Origin: Planctomycetota bacterium
Lineage (GTDB): Bacteria > Planctomycetota > UBA1135 > GCA-002686595
Assembly: GCA_002683825.1 (NCBI GenBank)
Contig: NYUD01000091.1
Span: 1 to 64,000, forward strand
Direction of reading: 5' to 3'
Length of the DNA stretch: 64,000 nucleotides
Part shown: positions 17,338 through 26,900 of the stretch, piece by piece
How the letters are laid out: each line of letters begins with the position of its first letter
Position numbering within the stretch: the stretch's first letter is position 1
The notes under the pieces: generated by a model
Database searches by the model: none
Told to the model about the DNA's origin: nothing
Seen by the model: the letters and a program-made list of their open reading frames with translations, nothing else
Position numbers and translations under genes: made by a program

Positions 17338-19536
17338 CTAGGGGATCTCCGCCTCCGCCCACTCGAGGAAGATGCGGATTTCGGCGTCCCGGAAGCCCGC
17401 GAGGAGCACGCGCCCTTCGTTCAGAAGCTCGCGTGCCTGGTCCACCTCGCCCGCCTTCGCATGGATGCGTGCCTGGAAGAGCACACGTGTGGCTCGAACC
17501 TTGGGATTTCCGGATCCTCTGAGCGTCGTTGCGGCTTGCAGCTCCTCCATGGCCGGAGCGAGCTTGCCGGTGCGAAACAGGGCGATTCCAAGGGCGGTGC
17601 GGTACAGGCTGCTTGCAGGTTCCAGCCGCGTGGCCGTCCTTGCCAACTCCAGGGCGCGCAGGAGCTCGTCGTCATCAGCGTCTTCGCGCAGCAGGATGCG
17701 GCGGGCGTGGGAATTGGCTTCTTCGGCGGAGATGCCCAGTTCGATGTAGCGACCCTGAGTACGTAGCGCCAGGTCTCTGAGCAGGTCCGAGATCAGTCCG
17801 ATCGAAACGCCGAAGAACTGGATGTTGGCGCGGCGATTCAGCTGCAGGATGCGGCGGCGGATTCCATCGACCTGAACGATCTTGCCGGCTGTCGGTTGGC
17901 CGTCGCTCAGGACGTAGATCGTGTCGCACAACTCGTCCTGCATCGCCAGTTCGATGGCATCGTACAGGTTGGTTCCGCCGTCCGGCATCTCCCTGTCAAC
18001 AAAGGCCACCAGCTCCCTGCGGCTGGAGGGGGTTATGCGTTGAACGGACTTCATCCAGGCGTTGACCTCGTCATCAAAGAGGACGACGTTAATGCGATGT
18101 CCATCGGGGATGCGTTCGAGCAGGTCCTTGAGCTGGGTGCGCGCCACGCTCAAGCGTGACACCCGCGTTCCCTTGGAATAGTCGTCCAGGCCGTAGGTCT
18201 TCTTCGACATGGACCCGCTCGTATCCAAGACGATCGTTACGCGGTCGCTGAAGACGGGAAGGCCGTAGAAAGTGGCGATCGAGGCTTCCTCGATGGCTCT
18301 GGAGTCGGCGGTGCCCTCGTCCGTGTTCACCGCGGGCAGGGCGTAGCCATCCTCGTGGTCGTTCCACCATGCGATCCAGCGATCCTCGTTCGGCCCGAAA
18401 CGCATGCCCGTGAGGCTCTGCAGCGAGAGCACGACATCCACCCGCATCCTACCGGTCTCTTGCCCGAGCCGGTGTACCAGGGTCTCGACCGCCCGGGGTG
18501 TGCGTAGGGCCTCCACGCTACGCAACGCGGCGATGCGAACACGCCAATCGTCATCCCCGAGCATTTCATAGAGCGTGTCGATGGCGCGTTCGCTGCGAAG
18601 TTCGAAAAGCCCGCTAGCCGCTCCGATGCGGGAAACCGGATCGCGACTCTCGCTCAACTTGAACAGGCGTTCGACCCACTGTTCATCGTCGACCAGCGAT
18701 TGTCCCAGGGCCACGATTGCAGCCAGGCGCACCTCGGGCTTGCGGCTGGTCAGTTGCTTCCACAGCCTGTCCTTTGCCGCCTCCACGCCTTTGCGGCGCG
18801 CCAGGCCTTCGATCGCCGCGATCTGGACCGTCTCCTCGCCATCGCTGATCAGCCGCTGCAGCAGCAGGTCTACCTCCGCCCCCTGCATCTCTACCAGGCG
18901 CTCGGTGAGCAAGGCTCGCAGGTGGGGGTCGTTTTTCTTGTCCAGGACGGCCTCCACCATGATCGTCCGGCAGGCCGGGCTCTCGAAGCGCCTCAGATTG
19001 CCGTCCAATCGGAAAGCATCTCCGGCTGAGATGTTGTTCAAGATCACGCGCAGGGATCCGGCGTCCCTGCGGTAGAAGAGTTCGGTCAACAGCGGCTCGA
19101 GGGCGAATTCGCGCACGGCCTTGTCGCGCGAATCGACAACCAGCTCCTCCAGTTCATCCAGGGCGTCCTCTCCCCAGAGTCCGAGAGCTTTCGAAGCCTG
19201 TGTGCGGGCCGCAAGCCGGCGAGCCTGCATGGCCTGCGTCGTCAAGAACGCGATGGCGTTCCTGGACAGAGCTTCATGGTCACGGAATTCACGGAAACTC
19301 TTGTATGCCCAGTAGAGGGGCAAGGGTTCCTTCAACCACCCGCAGCAGGTCTTCAGTCCCTCGAAGGCCTTGGGCGTGCCGATCATCGCCAGGCGCTGAA
19401 ACTGTATCTCGACCGTTGCGTCTTTCTTCCTGCGAATGGCCCCCAACAGCTGCCGGACCTGTTCGTCGGGATCGGTCTGGGCCGGTGGAGCGCTCGCCAA
19501 GTGGAAGAGGCAAAGACAAAGGAGCAAGGTGCGCAC
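17338..19536 (-). CDS. Secreted HEAT-repeat / von Willebrand A / TPR-like protein
   Basis: 732 residues from a GTG start, with a signal peptide at 1-19. Residues about 25-370 are alpha-helical HEAT-like repeats. Residues about 432-610 form a VWA domain with a complete metal-ion-dependent adhesion site (D-T-S-G-S beginning at 438, G-G-T-N-L-Y-D at about 520, and L-S-D-G-Q-P). The C-terminal 110 residues are helical and TPR-like. VWA domains with an intact site usually bind protein ligands through a divalent cation. It lies 43 bases after the phosphodiesterase-like gene on the same strand and is probably co-transcribed with it. A scaffold or ligand-binding role is inferred. Confidence 0.87.
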   Translation of the reverse strand: MRTLLLCLCLFHLASAPPAQTDPDEQVRQLLGAIRRKKDATVEIQFQRLAMIGTPKAFEGLKTCCGWLKEPLPLYWAYKSFREFRDHEALSRNAIAFLTTQAMQARRLAARTQASKALGLWGEDALDELEELVVDSRDKAVREFALEPLLTELFYRRDAGSLRVILNNISAGDAFRLDGNLRRFESPACRTIMVEAVLDKKNDPHLRALLTERLVEMQGAEVDLLLQRLISDGEETVQIAAIEGLARRKGVEAAKDRLWKQLTSRKPEVRLAAIVALGQSLVDDEQWVERLFKLSESRDPVSRIGAASGLFELRSERAIDTLYEMLGDDDWRVRIAALRSVEALRTPRAVETLVHRLGQETGRMRVDVVLSLQSLTGMRFGPNEDRWIAWWNDHEDGYALPAVNTDEGTADSRAIEEASIATFYGLPVFSDRVTIVLDTSGSMSKKTYGLDDYSKGTRVSRLSVARTQLKDLLERIPDGHRINVVLFDDEVNAWMKSVQRITPSSRRELVAFVDREMPDGGTNLYDAIELAMQDELCDTIYVLSDGQPTAGKIVQVDGIRRRILQLNRRANIQFFGVSIGLISDLLRDLALRTQGRYIELGISAEEANSHARRILLREDADDDELLRALELARTATRLEPASSLYRTALGIALFRTGKLAPAMEELQAATTLRGSGNPKVRATRVLFQARIHAKAGEVDQARELLNEGRVLLAGFRDAEIRIFLEWAEAEIP

Positions 19537-19579
19537 GAGCTATCGCAGTATAGGCCACGGGGTGAAGGCAAAGGCGATT

Positions 19580-20968
19580 TTACCTCTGGAGTAAACCCAA
19601 CACGCGCTCGCATACCGACGTCATCGCCACCTTGCCGCCCTGGGGCTCGCCTCCGCATTGCCCCCAATCGGCCGAACAGAGAAATACCGGACCGTCATCT
19701 TCGTTCTCCACGATCCTGCCGTGCGTTCCACCCACGATCGAGGGATCCAGGGGGATCACATCCATCAAGTAGCGCATGCCCGCCATCTTCTGGGCCAACC
19801 GTCGCGCGACTCGCAACTGCGGGATGGCCAGGGCGGGATCGACGAACAACTCGCACGGGTCGTAGCCGGGCTTGCGGTGAATGTCGACGGTCGGAGCGAA
19901 GTCCGGAGCCCTCGATTCGTCGATCCAGTAGTAGTAGGTAAACCACGCACCCTCCCCTGCCACACAGACGAGGTCGCCGGCGCGAGCATGGTCCAGACCT
20001 GCCTCGCGTCGTGTGTCGCCCTCCAGGACCGCAGCCACACCGGGCAAACTCGCCACCACTTTGCGCACCTCTTCGCGCGGAAGCTCGTCACGCAGATAGA
20101 CGTGGGCAACCTGATGATCCGCGACCGCGAAAGCGCGGCTTGCGAAGGTATCCAGCACCTCGCCGACCGGCGTCTGTCGTACAACAAGCCAGCCGGCCTC
20201 ACGCAAGGCCCGGTTGATGTGGATGACTCCAGTGGCCTTTTCGATCCCATACTCGCTCACCACGACGAGCTCTGCGCCGGTCTTGTCCGCTTGCAGAGCG
20301 ATGTCGCCGACGAGCTGATCGACCTCCGTCAAGGCATCGAGCGACCGCGGCGCGTCCGGGCCGTAGCGCTGGTGGTCGTAGTCGAGGTGGGGGAGGTAGA
20401 CCAGCGTGAGGTCCGGGCGTTGCGAAGCGAGCGTTCTGATCGCCGCATCGGCGATCCAGCGGCTCGACGCCAGCCCGCTCTTCGGCCCCCAGAAATCGAA
20501 GAACGGAAACTTGCCCAGCTCCTTTTCGACCTCGTCCTCGAACCCCCGCGGCGTGCCGTAAATCGCCAGGATCTTGCGTCCATCGGCGGGGTAGAAGGGC
20601 TTGGGCGTGAGCGAGTGGGTGACCCGGGCGCCCATGTTCCACCACCAGAAGAGCTTGGCGCAGGTGAAGTTCGGGTCGATCCGGCGCGCCCGTTCGTAGA
20701 GCTTCTCTCCGCCGACCAGGGCGTTCGCCTGACGCCACAACCAGACCTCGCCCTGATCGCGATAGAACCAGCCGTTGCCGACCGCCCCGTGCTGGGAAGG
20801 TCGAAGGCCGGTCAGCATCGTGGCCTGGGCGCTGGCCGTCACCGCCGGCAGAATGGCTCCCATCGGAGCCGACACACCCCGCCGAGCGAGGGCCCGCAGG
20901 TTGGGCGTCCTCTCGCCGATCTGGCCAGGGGTCAAACCGACCACGTCCAATACGCATACGGGCTTCAT
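19580..20968 (-). CDS. Type I phosphodiesterase / nucleotide pyrophosphatase-like enzyme
   Basis: 462 residues without a signal peptide, so probably cytoplasmic, unlike the sulfatase-like proteins nearby. It starts V-C-V-L-D-V-V-G-L (metal Asp8) and has the nucleophile block P-A-V-T-A-S-A-Q-A-T-M-L-T-G with Thr44, then L-P-H-L-D-Y-D-H-Q-R-Y-G-P and a late G-G-T-H-G that supplies metal ligands. These are the landmarks of the NPP branch of the alkaline-phosphatase superfamily, which cleaves phosphodiester or pyrophosphate bonds. The substrate is not evident. It is divergent from a Rieske protein gene. Confidence 0.85.
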   Translation of the reverse strand: MKPVCVLDVVGLTPGQIGERTPNLRALARRGVSAPMGAILPAVTASAQATMLTGLRPSQHGAVGNGWFYRDQGEVWLWRQANALVGGEKLYERARRIDPNFTCAKLFWWWNMGARVTHSLTPKPFYPADGRKILAIYGTPRGFEDEVEKELGKFPFFDFWGPKSGLASSRWIADAAIRTLASQRPDLTLVYLPHLDYDHQRYGPDAPRSLDALTEVDQLVGDIALQADKTGAELVVVSEYGIEKATGVIHINRALREAGWLVVRQTPVGEVLDTFASRAFAVADHQVAHVYLRDELPREEVRKVVASLPGVAAVLEGDTRREAGLDHARAGDLVCVAGEGAWFTYYYWIDESRAPDFAPTVDIHRKPGYDPCELFVDPALAIPQLRVARRLAQKMAGMRYLMDVIPLDPSIVGGTHGRIVENEDDGPVFLCSADWGQCGGEPQGGKVAMTSVCERVLGLLQR

Positions 20969-21015
20969 CCGCGGGGGAGGATGCTAGCATTCCCCCCCCA
21001 GCACGCCGACCCACT

Positions 21016-21357
21016 ATGTCCGATCCGCTCGATCTCCTGCGCGTTCCGGGTGTCGCGAGACTCCAGGAAGGTGAAGCAAAGAAGGTGCGCTATCCGCACG
21101 GCGGCGACACCCTGGAGATCCTCCTGTGTCGCGTGGACGGACGTTTGTATGCCCTGGATACGCTCTGTCCCCACGAGGGCGGGCGTCTGAGCGAAGGTCC
21201 CCTGTCCCAGGGGCGCTACGCCACCTGTCCCCTGCATCTGTACCGCTTCGAGCCCACGAACGGTGCCAGCGTCGGCATCGAATGTGCGCCGGCGAAGGTC
21301 TACCGCGTGGACGAGAAGGACGGCTGCGCCCTGGTCTGGATCGAGGAAGCCGTTTGA
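21016..21357 (+). CDS. Rieske [2Fe-2S] ferredoxin-like protein
   Basis: 113 residues, a single Rieske domain with the two cluster-binding boxes C51-P-H53 and C71-P-L-H74, giving the two Cys and two His ligands. The size and lack of a signal peptide match soluble Rieske ferredoxins that pass electrons to oxygenases or reductases (the NirD/bphF type). No partner oxygenase is encoded next to it; the divergent neighbour is a phosphodiesterase-like enzyme. Confidence 0.93.
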   Translation: MSDPLDLLRVPGVARLQEGEAKKVRYPHGGDTLEILLCRVDGRLYALDTLCPHEGGRLSEGPLSQGRYATCPLHLYRFEPTNGASVGIECAPAKVYRVDEKDGCALVWIEEAV

Positions 21358-21379
21358 AACCGGAGTTTGAGTCTCTGGC

Positions 21380-22144
21380 TCAGAATCCGCCCCGCGCGAG
21401 ACAAGGGATGTCGTGCCGCTTGTCTTGGTCCAGCTGGTCCCAGAAGATGCCCTTCGGACGCCGGTGTTTGCGCCGGCAGCCCACCCAGCCTTCAGCAGTC
21501 GCATAGCCATCCAGAGAAACGTCGTGCCGCAGCATCGGCACTTCGTCGTCTCGAAGAATCTGGGTGGTGTGAATCGTCGTCACGATGGGCGTTCGCGCAC
21601 TGACTTTCTCTACTTCCCGCAGACACGCATACTCGAGGTCCGCGTAACCGCCGCCCTTGCCCAGACGCGAGCCGTTCGGCGAGACACCGACGCAGCCCGT
21701 GACCACGAGGTCGATCGGCTGGACCTGTTTCAAGGTGACGGGGCGCCCCAGTTCCAAAGCGCCCCGGATCGAGGAGGCTTTCCACAGGTCCGCCGAATCG
21801 AGTTTGCGCGGATCGAGCAGGAGGAACGGTTTTTTTGCCGCCAGCTTCGGGACCGCCATGTAGATGCGCTTGCCCGCTTTCAGGGCGCGGTGGCGCACCG
21901 GACGCTGCGGCATGTCCGGGTTGCACTTCAACCATTCCGCCCGCCGGAAGATGGCCTGTTCACTCAGAATTTCCGCTGCCCGTTCGGCACCTTTGAAGTT
22001 CGGAATGCGGCCGAACGTTCCAGGAAAGCGTGCGGCGCCCGCCGTGGCGAGTCCGATCCAGCGTTCGTGCCGTAGCCTTTTCTTCTTCAGGTCCGCCTGC
22101 GCGCCGCTCTGCACACTGGAAGGTCTGCCGGGGGACTTCGTCAC
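21380..22144 (-). CDS. 5-formyltetrahydrofolate cyclo-ligase family protein (MTHFSD-like)
   Basis: 254 residues from a GTG start. The hallmark S-R-L-G-K-G-G-G-Y-A-D near residue 160 is the nucleotide/folate-binding loop of the cyclo-ligase family, which makes 5,10-methenyl-THF from 5-formyl-THF using ATP. The protein is longer than bacterial cyclo-ligases (about 190 residues) and has an extra N-terminal basic stretch, closer to the MTHFSD-like branch whose activity is less certain. I therefore give no gene symbol. It converges with the Rieske gene across 22 bases. Confidence 0.8.
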   Translation of the reverse strand: MTKSPGRPSSVQSGAQADLKKKRLRHERWIGLATAGAARFPGTFGRIPNFKGAERAAEILSEQAIFRRAEWLKCNPDMPQRPVRHRALKAGKRIYMAVPKLAAKKPFLLLDPRKLDSADLWKASSIRGALELGRPVTLKQVQPIDLVVTGCVGVSPNGSRLGKGGGYADLEYACLREVEKVSARTPIVTTIHTTQILRDDEVPMLRHDVSLDGYATAEGWVGCRRKHRRPKGIFWDQLDQDKRHDIPCLARGGF

Positions 22145-22542
22145 GCGGATCTAGACCGAATTCGTCCCCGTGGGTTACCGATCGCTCGACGTTTTCGAAG
22201 ACACTTCAGGCACGGTCGAGTTTCGCCGGCGCCGGTTTCGGCGGGACCACGCCGGCTCGCGGGCCGTCTCCTGATGAGAGCGACGGAGCTCGGGTCCACC
22301 GGCGCCGAGCTTGCCGCCATGATCGGAAGGCGCATGAGGTGAGTACCCTATGCTATTGAAAGGCCCTGCGGCCGCGGGGCGCTCTCCATCGTGAAGCAAG
22401 TGTATTTCCCACGCCATGGACAGGTCCTGCGACGCGTTCTCCGTGACCGTCGCCGTCCCCGCCTGTGCCAAGCCTTCTGGGCCTGTGTGGAGTGCATCAC
22501 GGACGCCAACAACCACGAACCCTGGATCACACCTCGGGACTG
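22145..22542. other. 398-base divergent intergenic region upstream of mutM
   Basis: No recognised RNA gene or riboswitch. It holds short open frames at 22170-22274 and 22274-22342 (overlapping as TGATG), rich in Arg and not recognised, and the better candidate at 22391-22543 listed separately. Several GC-rich inverted repeats occur, for example GAGCTCGG against CCGAGCTT around 22291-22314. Promoters for both flanking genes must lie here, but none can be picked out with confidence. Confidence 0.4.
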
Positions 22543-22543
22543 A
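22391..22543 (+). CDS. Candidate 50-residue small protein ending at mutM start
   Basis: A GTG-started frame of 50 codons whose TGA overlaps the mutM ATG (TGATG at 22541-22545), the arrangement expected of translationally coupled genes. It begins M-K-Q-V-Y-F-P-R-H-G-Q-V, is rich in Arg and contains two Trp and three Cys, one pair as C-V-E-C. GC at third positions is about 70 percent, lower than in clear neighbours. No ribosome binding site is evident and I recognise no family. A chance open frame is quite possible. Confidence 0.25.
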   Translation: MKQVYFPRHGQVLRRVLRDRRRPRLCQAFWACVECITDANNHEPWITPRD

Positions 22544-23388
22544 TGCCGGAACTTCCCGAGGTCGAGACCGTCTGTCGCCTGATCCGCCCGAAACTCGTCG
22601 GCCGGACGCTCGGCGTGAGCCGCGTGCACTGGCAGCGGAGCCTGGGCGGGTTGTCGGTGCGGCGGTTCTCCAAACACGTGCGCGACGCTCGGGTGCGCCG
22701 CGTCCGGCGGCGGGGCAAGTACATCGTGGCCGAGCTCGAGCGCGAGGGCTCCTTCGCCGGAGCGATTCTGGTGCATCTGCGCATGAGCGGCCGCCTGCAC
22801 GTCGATCCAGCGGCGTGCGATCGCGGGCCCCACCTACGGGTCAGTGTCGACCTCGACGATGGAAAGCGGCTGAATTTCCTCGATGTCCGCAAGTTCGGGC
22901 GATTCACCTTTTGCGACGATCCGTTGGAGGTGTTGCGCGCGCTCGGTCCGGAGCCCCTCGGGAGCGAGTTCACCCCCCTGTGGTTGCGGGATCAGCTAAG
23001 GAGCCGTAAGCGCATCCTGAAGCCCCTCCTTCTGGATCAGTCTTTCCTGGCCGGTCTGGGCAACATCTACGTCGACGAAGCCTTGCACGCCGCGCGGCTG
23101 CATCCGTTGCAGCGTTCGAACGAGGTCTCGGCGAGGAAGAGCAACGCCCTCCGGGAGGCCATCCGGGGGACGCTTCTGGAAGCGATCGAGCGGGAGGGGT
23201 CCAGCTTCGACACCTTCTATCGCACGCCCGAGGGGCAGCCCGGCAGCTACCAGCACCAGTTCCAGGTCTACGGGCGCAACGGCCGGCCCTGTCGAACCTG
23301 CGGTCGAAAAATCTCCAGAATCGTGGTCGGTCAGCGGGGAACCCATCTGTGCTCCCGCTGCCAACGAAGCTATCCTCCGCGGTCATGA
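22543..23388 (+). CDS. mutM: Formamidopyrimidine-DNA glycosylase
   Basis: 281 residues. It removes oxidised purines such as 8-oxoguanine and nicks the abasic site. The mature N-terminus P-E-L-P-E-V-E-T-V gives the catalytic Pro2 and Glu3, R-R-G-K-Y holds the conserved Lys59, and a C-terminal zinc finger has C-R-T-C and C-S-R-C. The ATG is fixed by the invariant Pro2. The stop overlaps the start of the EF-P gene (ATGA at 23385-23388), so the repair gene and the elongation factor are coupled. Confidence 0.96.
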   Translation: MPELPEVETVCRLIRPKLVGRTLGVSRVHWQRSLGGLSVRRFSKHVRDARVRRVRRRGKYIVAELEREGSFAGAILVHLRMSGRLHVDPAACDRGPHLRVSVDLDDGKRLNFLDVRKFGRFTFCDDPLEVLRALGPEPLGSEFTPLWLRDQLRSRKRILKPLLLDQSFLAGLGNIYVDEALHAARLHPLQRSNEVSARKSNALREAIRGTLLEAIEREGSSFDTFYRTPEGQPGSYQHQFQVYGRNGRPCRTCGRKISRIVVGQRGTHLCSRCQRSYPPRS

Positions 23389-23957
23389 TCGAAGTTTCGG
23401 ACTTCAAGAAGGGCGTTTGCCTGCGTTACAAGGATACGCCGATGATGATCATCGACGTCGCCTTCTCGACGCCCACGGCGCGCGGGGGCAACACGATCGC
23501 AAAGACCAAGCTGAGAAACCTCCTGACGGGGCAGCTGATCTCGGAGTCGATCCGGTCGGGGGAGAAATTCTCCGAGGTCGAGCACGAACAGCGCCCGATC
23601 CAGTTCCTCTACAGCGACGGAGCGAACTGGCACTTCATGGACGGGGAAAGTTACGAGCAGTTTCAGCTGTCCACCGAGGCCATGGAGGGCAAGAGCTGTT
23701 TCCTCAAGGACGACGTCGAGGGGTTGCGTTCGATTCTCGTCGAAGGGCGCGTGGTCGATGTCGTTCTTCCGAACACGGTCGACCTGCTCGTGACCGAAGC
23801 CGATCCTGTCGTCAAGGGAGCGACCGCCCAGGCCCAGTTGAAATGCGCCGTCCTTGAAACCGGGGTCGAGATCCAGGTCCCGCCCTACATCGTCGCGGGC
23901 GAAACCGTTCGCATCGACACGCGCGACGCGCACTTTGTCGAACGGGTCAAGAAGTAG
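23385..23957 (+). CDS. efp: Elongation factor P, EfpL (YeiP)-type loop
   Basis: 190 residues with the three-barrel EF-P layout. EF-P binds between the P and E sites and relieves stalling at prolines. The tip loop is S-T-P-T-A-R-G-G-N-T-I-A-K, with Arg33 at the apex and Gly34 where classical EF-P has the modified Lys34. This resembles the loop of E. coli EfpL/YeiP (S-P-T-A-R-G-A), which is active without lysylation. I therefore expect no EpmA-type modification. The gene is 4-base coupled to mutM. Calling it efp is safe; the efpL subfamily assignment is by memory of the E. coli protein. Confidence 0.92.
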   Translation: MIEVSDFKKGVCLRYKDTPMMIIDVAFSTPTARGGNTIAKTKLRNLLTGQLISESIRSGEKFSEVEHEQRPIQFLYSDGANWHFMDGESYEQFQLSTEAMEGKSCFLKDDVEGLRSILVEGRVVDVVLPNTVDLLVTEADPVVKGATAQAQLKCAVLETGVEIQVPPYIVAGETVRIDTRDAHFVERVKK

Positions 23958-23963
23958 TCGTAC

Positions 23964-26900
23964 CTAGAAGCTGCTGAAGAGGGTCGGGTTATCGGCTTCG
24001 ACGAGAAGATCGTCAATCCACAGCGTCCCCTCGTGCACCTCGATGCGAATCCAGCCGCGCACGCGCAGGTCCGGGTTCGCCGTCAGGTCCGGTGTTGCGA
24101 ACAAGCTGAGTGCGTTCCAATGTTCGCTGGCTGGAATCGCGAGGCTGGCTAGCTCGCGATCGGCTCGCGTGGAATGCAGTGTGGTGCACATGAGGTGCAG
24201 GGTGGCGTGCACGTCTCTTGTCGTTCGGATGTGCGCGTGCAGGCGCAGCGGTTGGGAAATAGGCAGGTGACCTGCGAGGAGGTACTGGGCGCCTCCGTTC
24301 TTCGAGTCGGAGCGGATTCGCAGCGAGCATTCCCCGCGGAACGGATCGCTCGTGTCCAGCCGTAGTTGTGTGCGCTCGAGCGTCGTCCAGCCAGGCGGTC
24401 GGTCCGACCAATCCAACCGAAGAGCCACCTCCTGCGGGGTGGGGCGGATTTCGAACCCCCCGTTGGAGACGAGGTCGTTTTCGATCACCTCGTGCTTGGG
24501 GCGGATGCGCACGTTGAGGAGCGAGGCCTGCTTTCCCGCCGGGATCTCGAACGTGACCGAGGCGGTCGCTTTGAGGTCGGTCGGAGAAAATTCCTCCTGC
24601 AGGGCGACAGGCGTCGTCGATCGAAATTCCCGCGTGGCGAACACGCTGTCGGCGGTGCCGATACGGATGCTTGCTTCCCCCTGGGCCCAGCCGGTCAGCA
24701 TGTACGGCTGGGCATGCAATTCACCGAGAGGGCGCGTCCTCTTGAAGGAGGCGTCGGTCGGCGCTTCGGAGGAAACCTCGTCGGTTCTCGCCAGGAGTAA
24801 CGAGCGGGGGGCCGGACCGGGGACCTCCAGGGGGAAGACATGCAACGATCGCACCTCGACCCTCGAACCCTTGGAGGGGAGCAGTTCCAGGTGGAATGCA
24901 GGCCTCCGGCCGCGATGGGGGTCGATGGCCTCGAAGGTGACTCGTTGCCAATCGCCGGAGAACGATGCTCCACCGAGGAGGACGTCTTCCGCCTTCCCGA
25001 CGCGGCTGAGGAGCCGCAGCTCCCCCGCTCCCGAGGGCGCTCGCGCTTCACAGCTCACCAGCAGGCGCTCTCCCCCGGCATGCCGGCCGGCGGCGATCGT
25101 TAAAGGGGTCGTGGTAACGGCTTCGGAATCGCTGTCCCAGGCCTTGGCTCGGAACCTCCTGTCCGACAGCAGCTCGAAGTCGTCCAGGATGAGTACACCG
25201 GCCGTGAACTTGCGGATCACGACTTCGATCTCCGAGGTGCCCGGTGCCAGCTTGCAGCGGCCGTACTGGAAGCCGTTCGTCCCGTGCCCGATGGGCACGC
25301 TCAGAAGCTCTTGATCCGGTGTTTGAAGGACCACCTCAGCGGTGGAGCGGGTCCCTTTGGCGAAGAAGGTCAGGTGGAGCGTGCGTGTTCCCTGCGGGAT
25401 GGAGACCCTCTGGGAGATCGCGACGCGCCTGGTCTTGAGTTCGAGTGCGAGCTTGCCTCCGCTAGCTCTCGTGGTTCGATCGAGTCGTTCCGTCGAACCG
25501 AAATGAAGGGGGCGATCTCCTTCCCAGCGCTCGAAGCCGCCGTTCCTGATCAGATTCCCTCGCGCTCGCATCAGCGACCGCAGACCCGTTTGAAGAAAGC
25601 TCTGCACCTCGGGAACGGATCCGTTTGGGTCCGCGCAGGAGACCAGGAAGCCGCGGCTGCCCGTGTGCAGCACCGTGCCCCTGTTACGAAAGCTGGACAA
25701 GGTGGCGAAACCGCACTGCGCAGGTCCGTCGGCGAGCACCTGTAGATTCGAGGGTGCTCCCGAAGCGCGGCTGGCGACCCTACCGCCGGGAAGGCCCTCG
25801 AGGTTTGCTCCGTCGATCTCGCCGAATAGTGAGATCGTGCGTTCATCGGCGCGCGTGCCGAAGGAGCGCACGCCGAAGAGTGCTTCGTCCGCCTCGGAAC
25901 GGTCGAAGCCAGAGCGGAGGAAGAACGGGTGGCTCGGCTGTGCGCGACGGTAGTAGCCGAAGCCCTCGAAGTAGGGGAACCTGGCGGCCTGGCCGGTGAT
26001 CGGGAGTTTAGGGCAAGTCTCGCCCCGACCGCTGCCGGCACAGCCCGCATGGCTAAATCCCAGGCCGAAGGTGGTTTCGGGCGGATCGAAGACCGGCAGG
26101 GTCGAGAATAGGGTCGTGACTCCGCGGCGCACCTGCGGGTCCGGATCCTTGAAGAGGGGATCCTTCCAGGGCTTCTCGTGGCAAAGCAGGCGCCGGCCGT
26201 TGTCCTCGAGCCGGACTTGCCAGTTGGCTACCTGGCTCGCCACGAGGCACAGGTTGCCCCCGTTGCCGACAAAGGCATCGACTTCGTCACGCATCTCACG
26301 GGTCCAGTAGGCATGGTGCCCGAAGAGGACGAGCAGGTTATAGGAATCCAGAAGCCCCGGTTCGTTATGTAGATCGACGTCGCTGGCGAACTCCAGCGGG
26401 CCCAGCTCCTGTTCGAGCCAGGCCAGAAAATTCAGATCCCATTGGCGGTCGATCGTGCCGGGGCTCTGGGCATCGCTGGGGCGATCGAAGGAGAGCAGGG
26501 GGCTCCTCTTTCCCAAGGGAGTGAGCTGGGCGTTTTGTCCGCCGTAGGAGTTGTACGCTTGAACGGTGATGTCCGGGGCCAGGGTCAGCACCTTCGAATG
26601 CGTCCCATCGACGTCGGCCCGTACGACGAAGGGAATCTCGTAGATCGAAGAATTCCTCGATCGCAGGCGCGCCTTGTAGAGTCCCGTGCGCCAGCTGGTC
26701 GGTATGGTCAGGCGCAGGCTGGGTTCCCAATGACATCCCTCTTGAGAGGCGTCTCCGGATACCGGTTGAAGCCTTGCCGGAAGATCCTCGGCTTTTTGAA
26801 TGACCGTTTCGAATTCGCCGCAGCGGAGGAGCTCAAGTTCGTAGGCCGACCTGGAGGAGACGTAGAAGTCCAGCGTTTCTCCGGGGCGAATCGAGCCGCG

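Noticed and set aside
24420-24470. GATTTCGAACCCCCCG-type string resembling a tRNA T-arm
   Set aside because: It lies inside a clear coding sequence, and no acceptor or anticodon stems pair around it. No tRNA was found elsewhere in the window.
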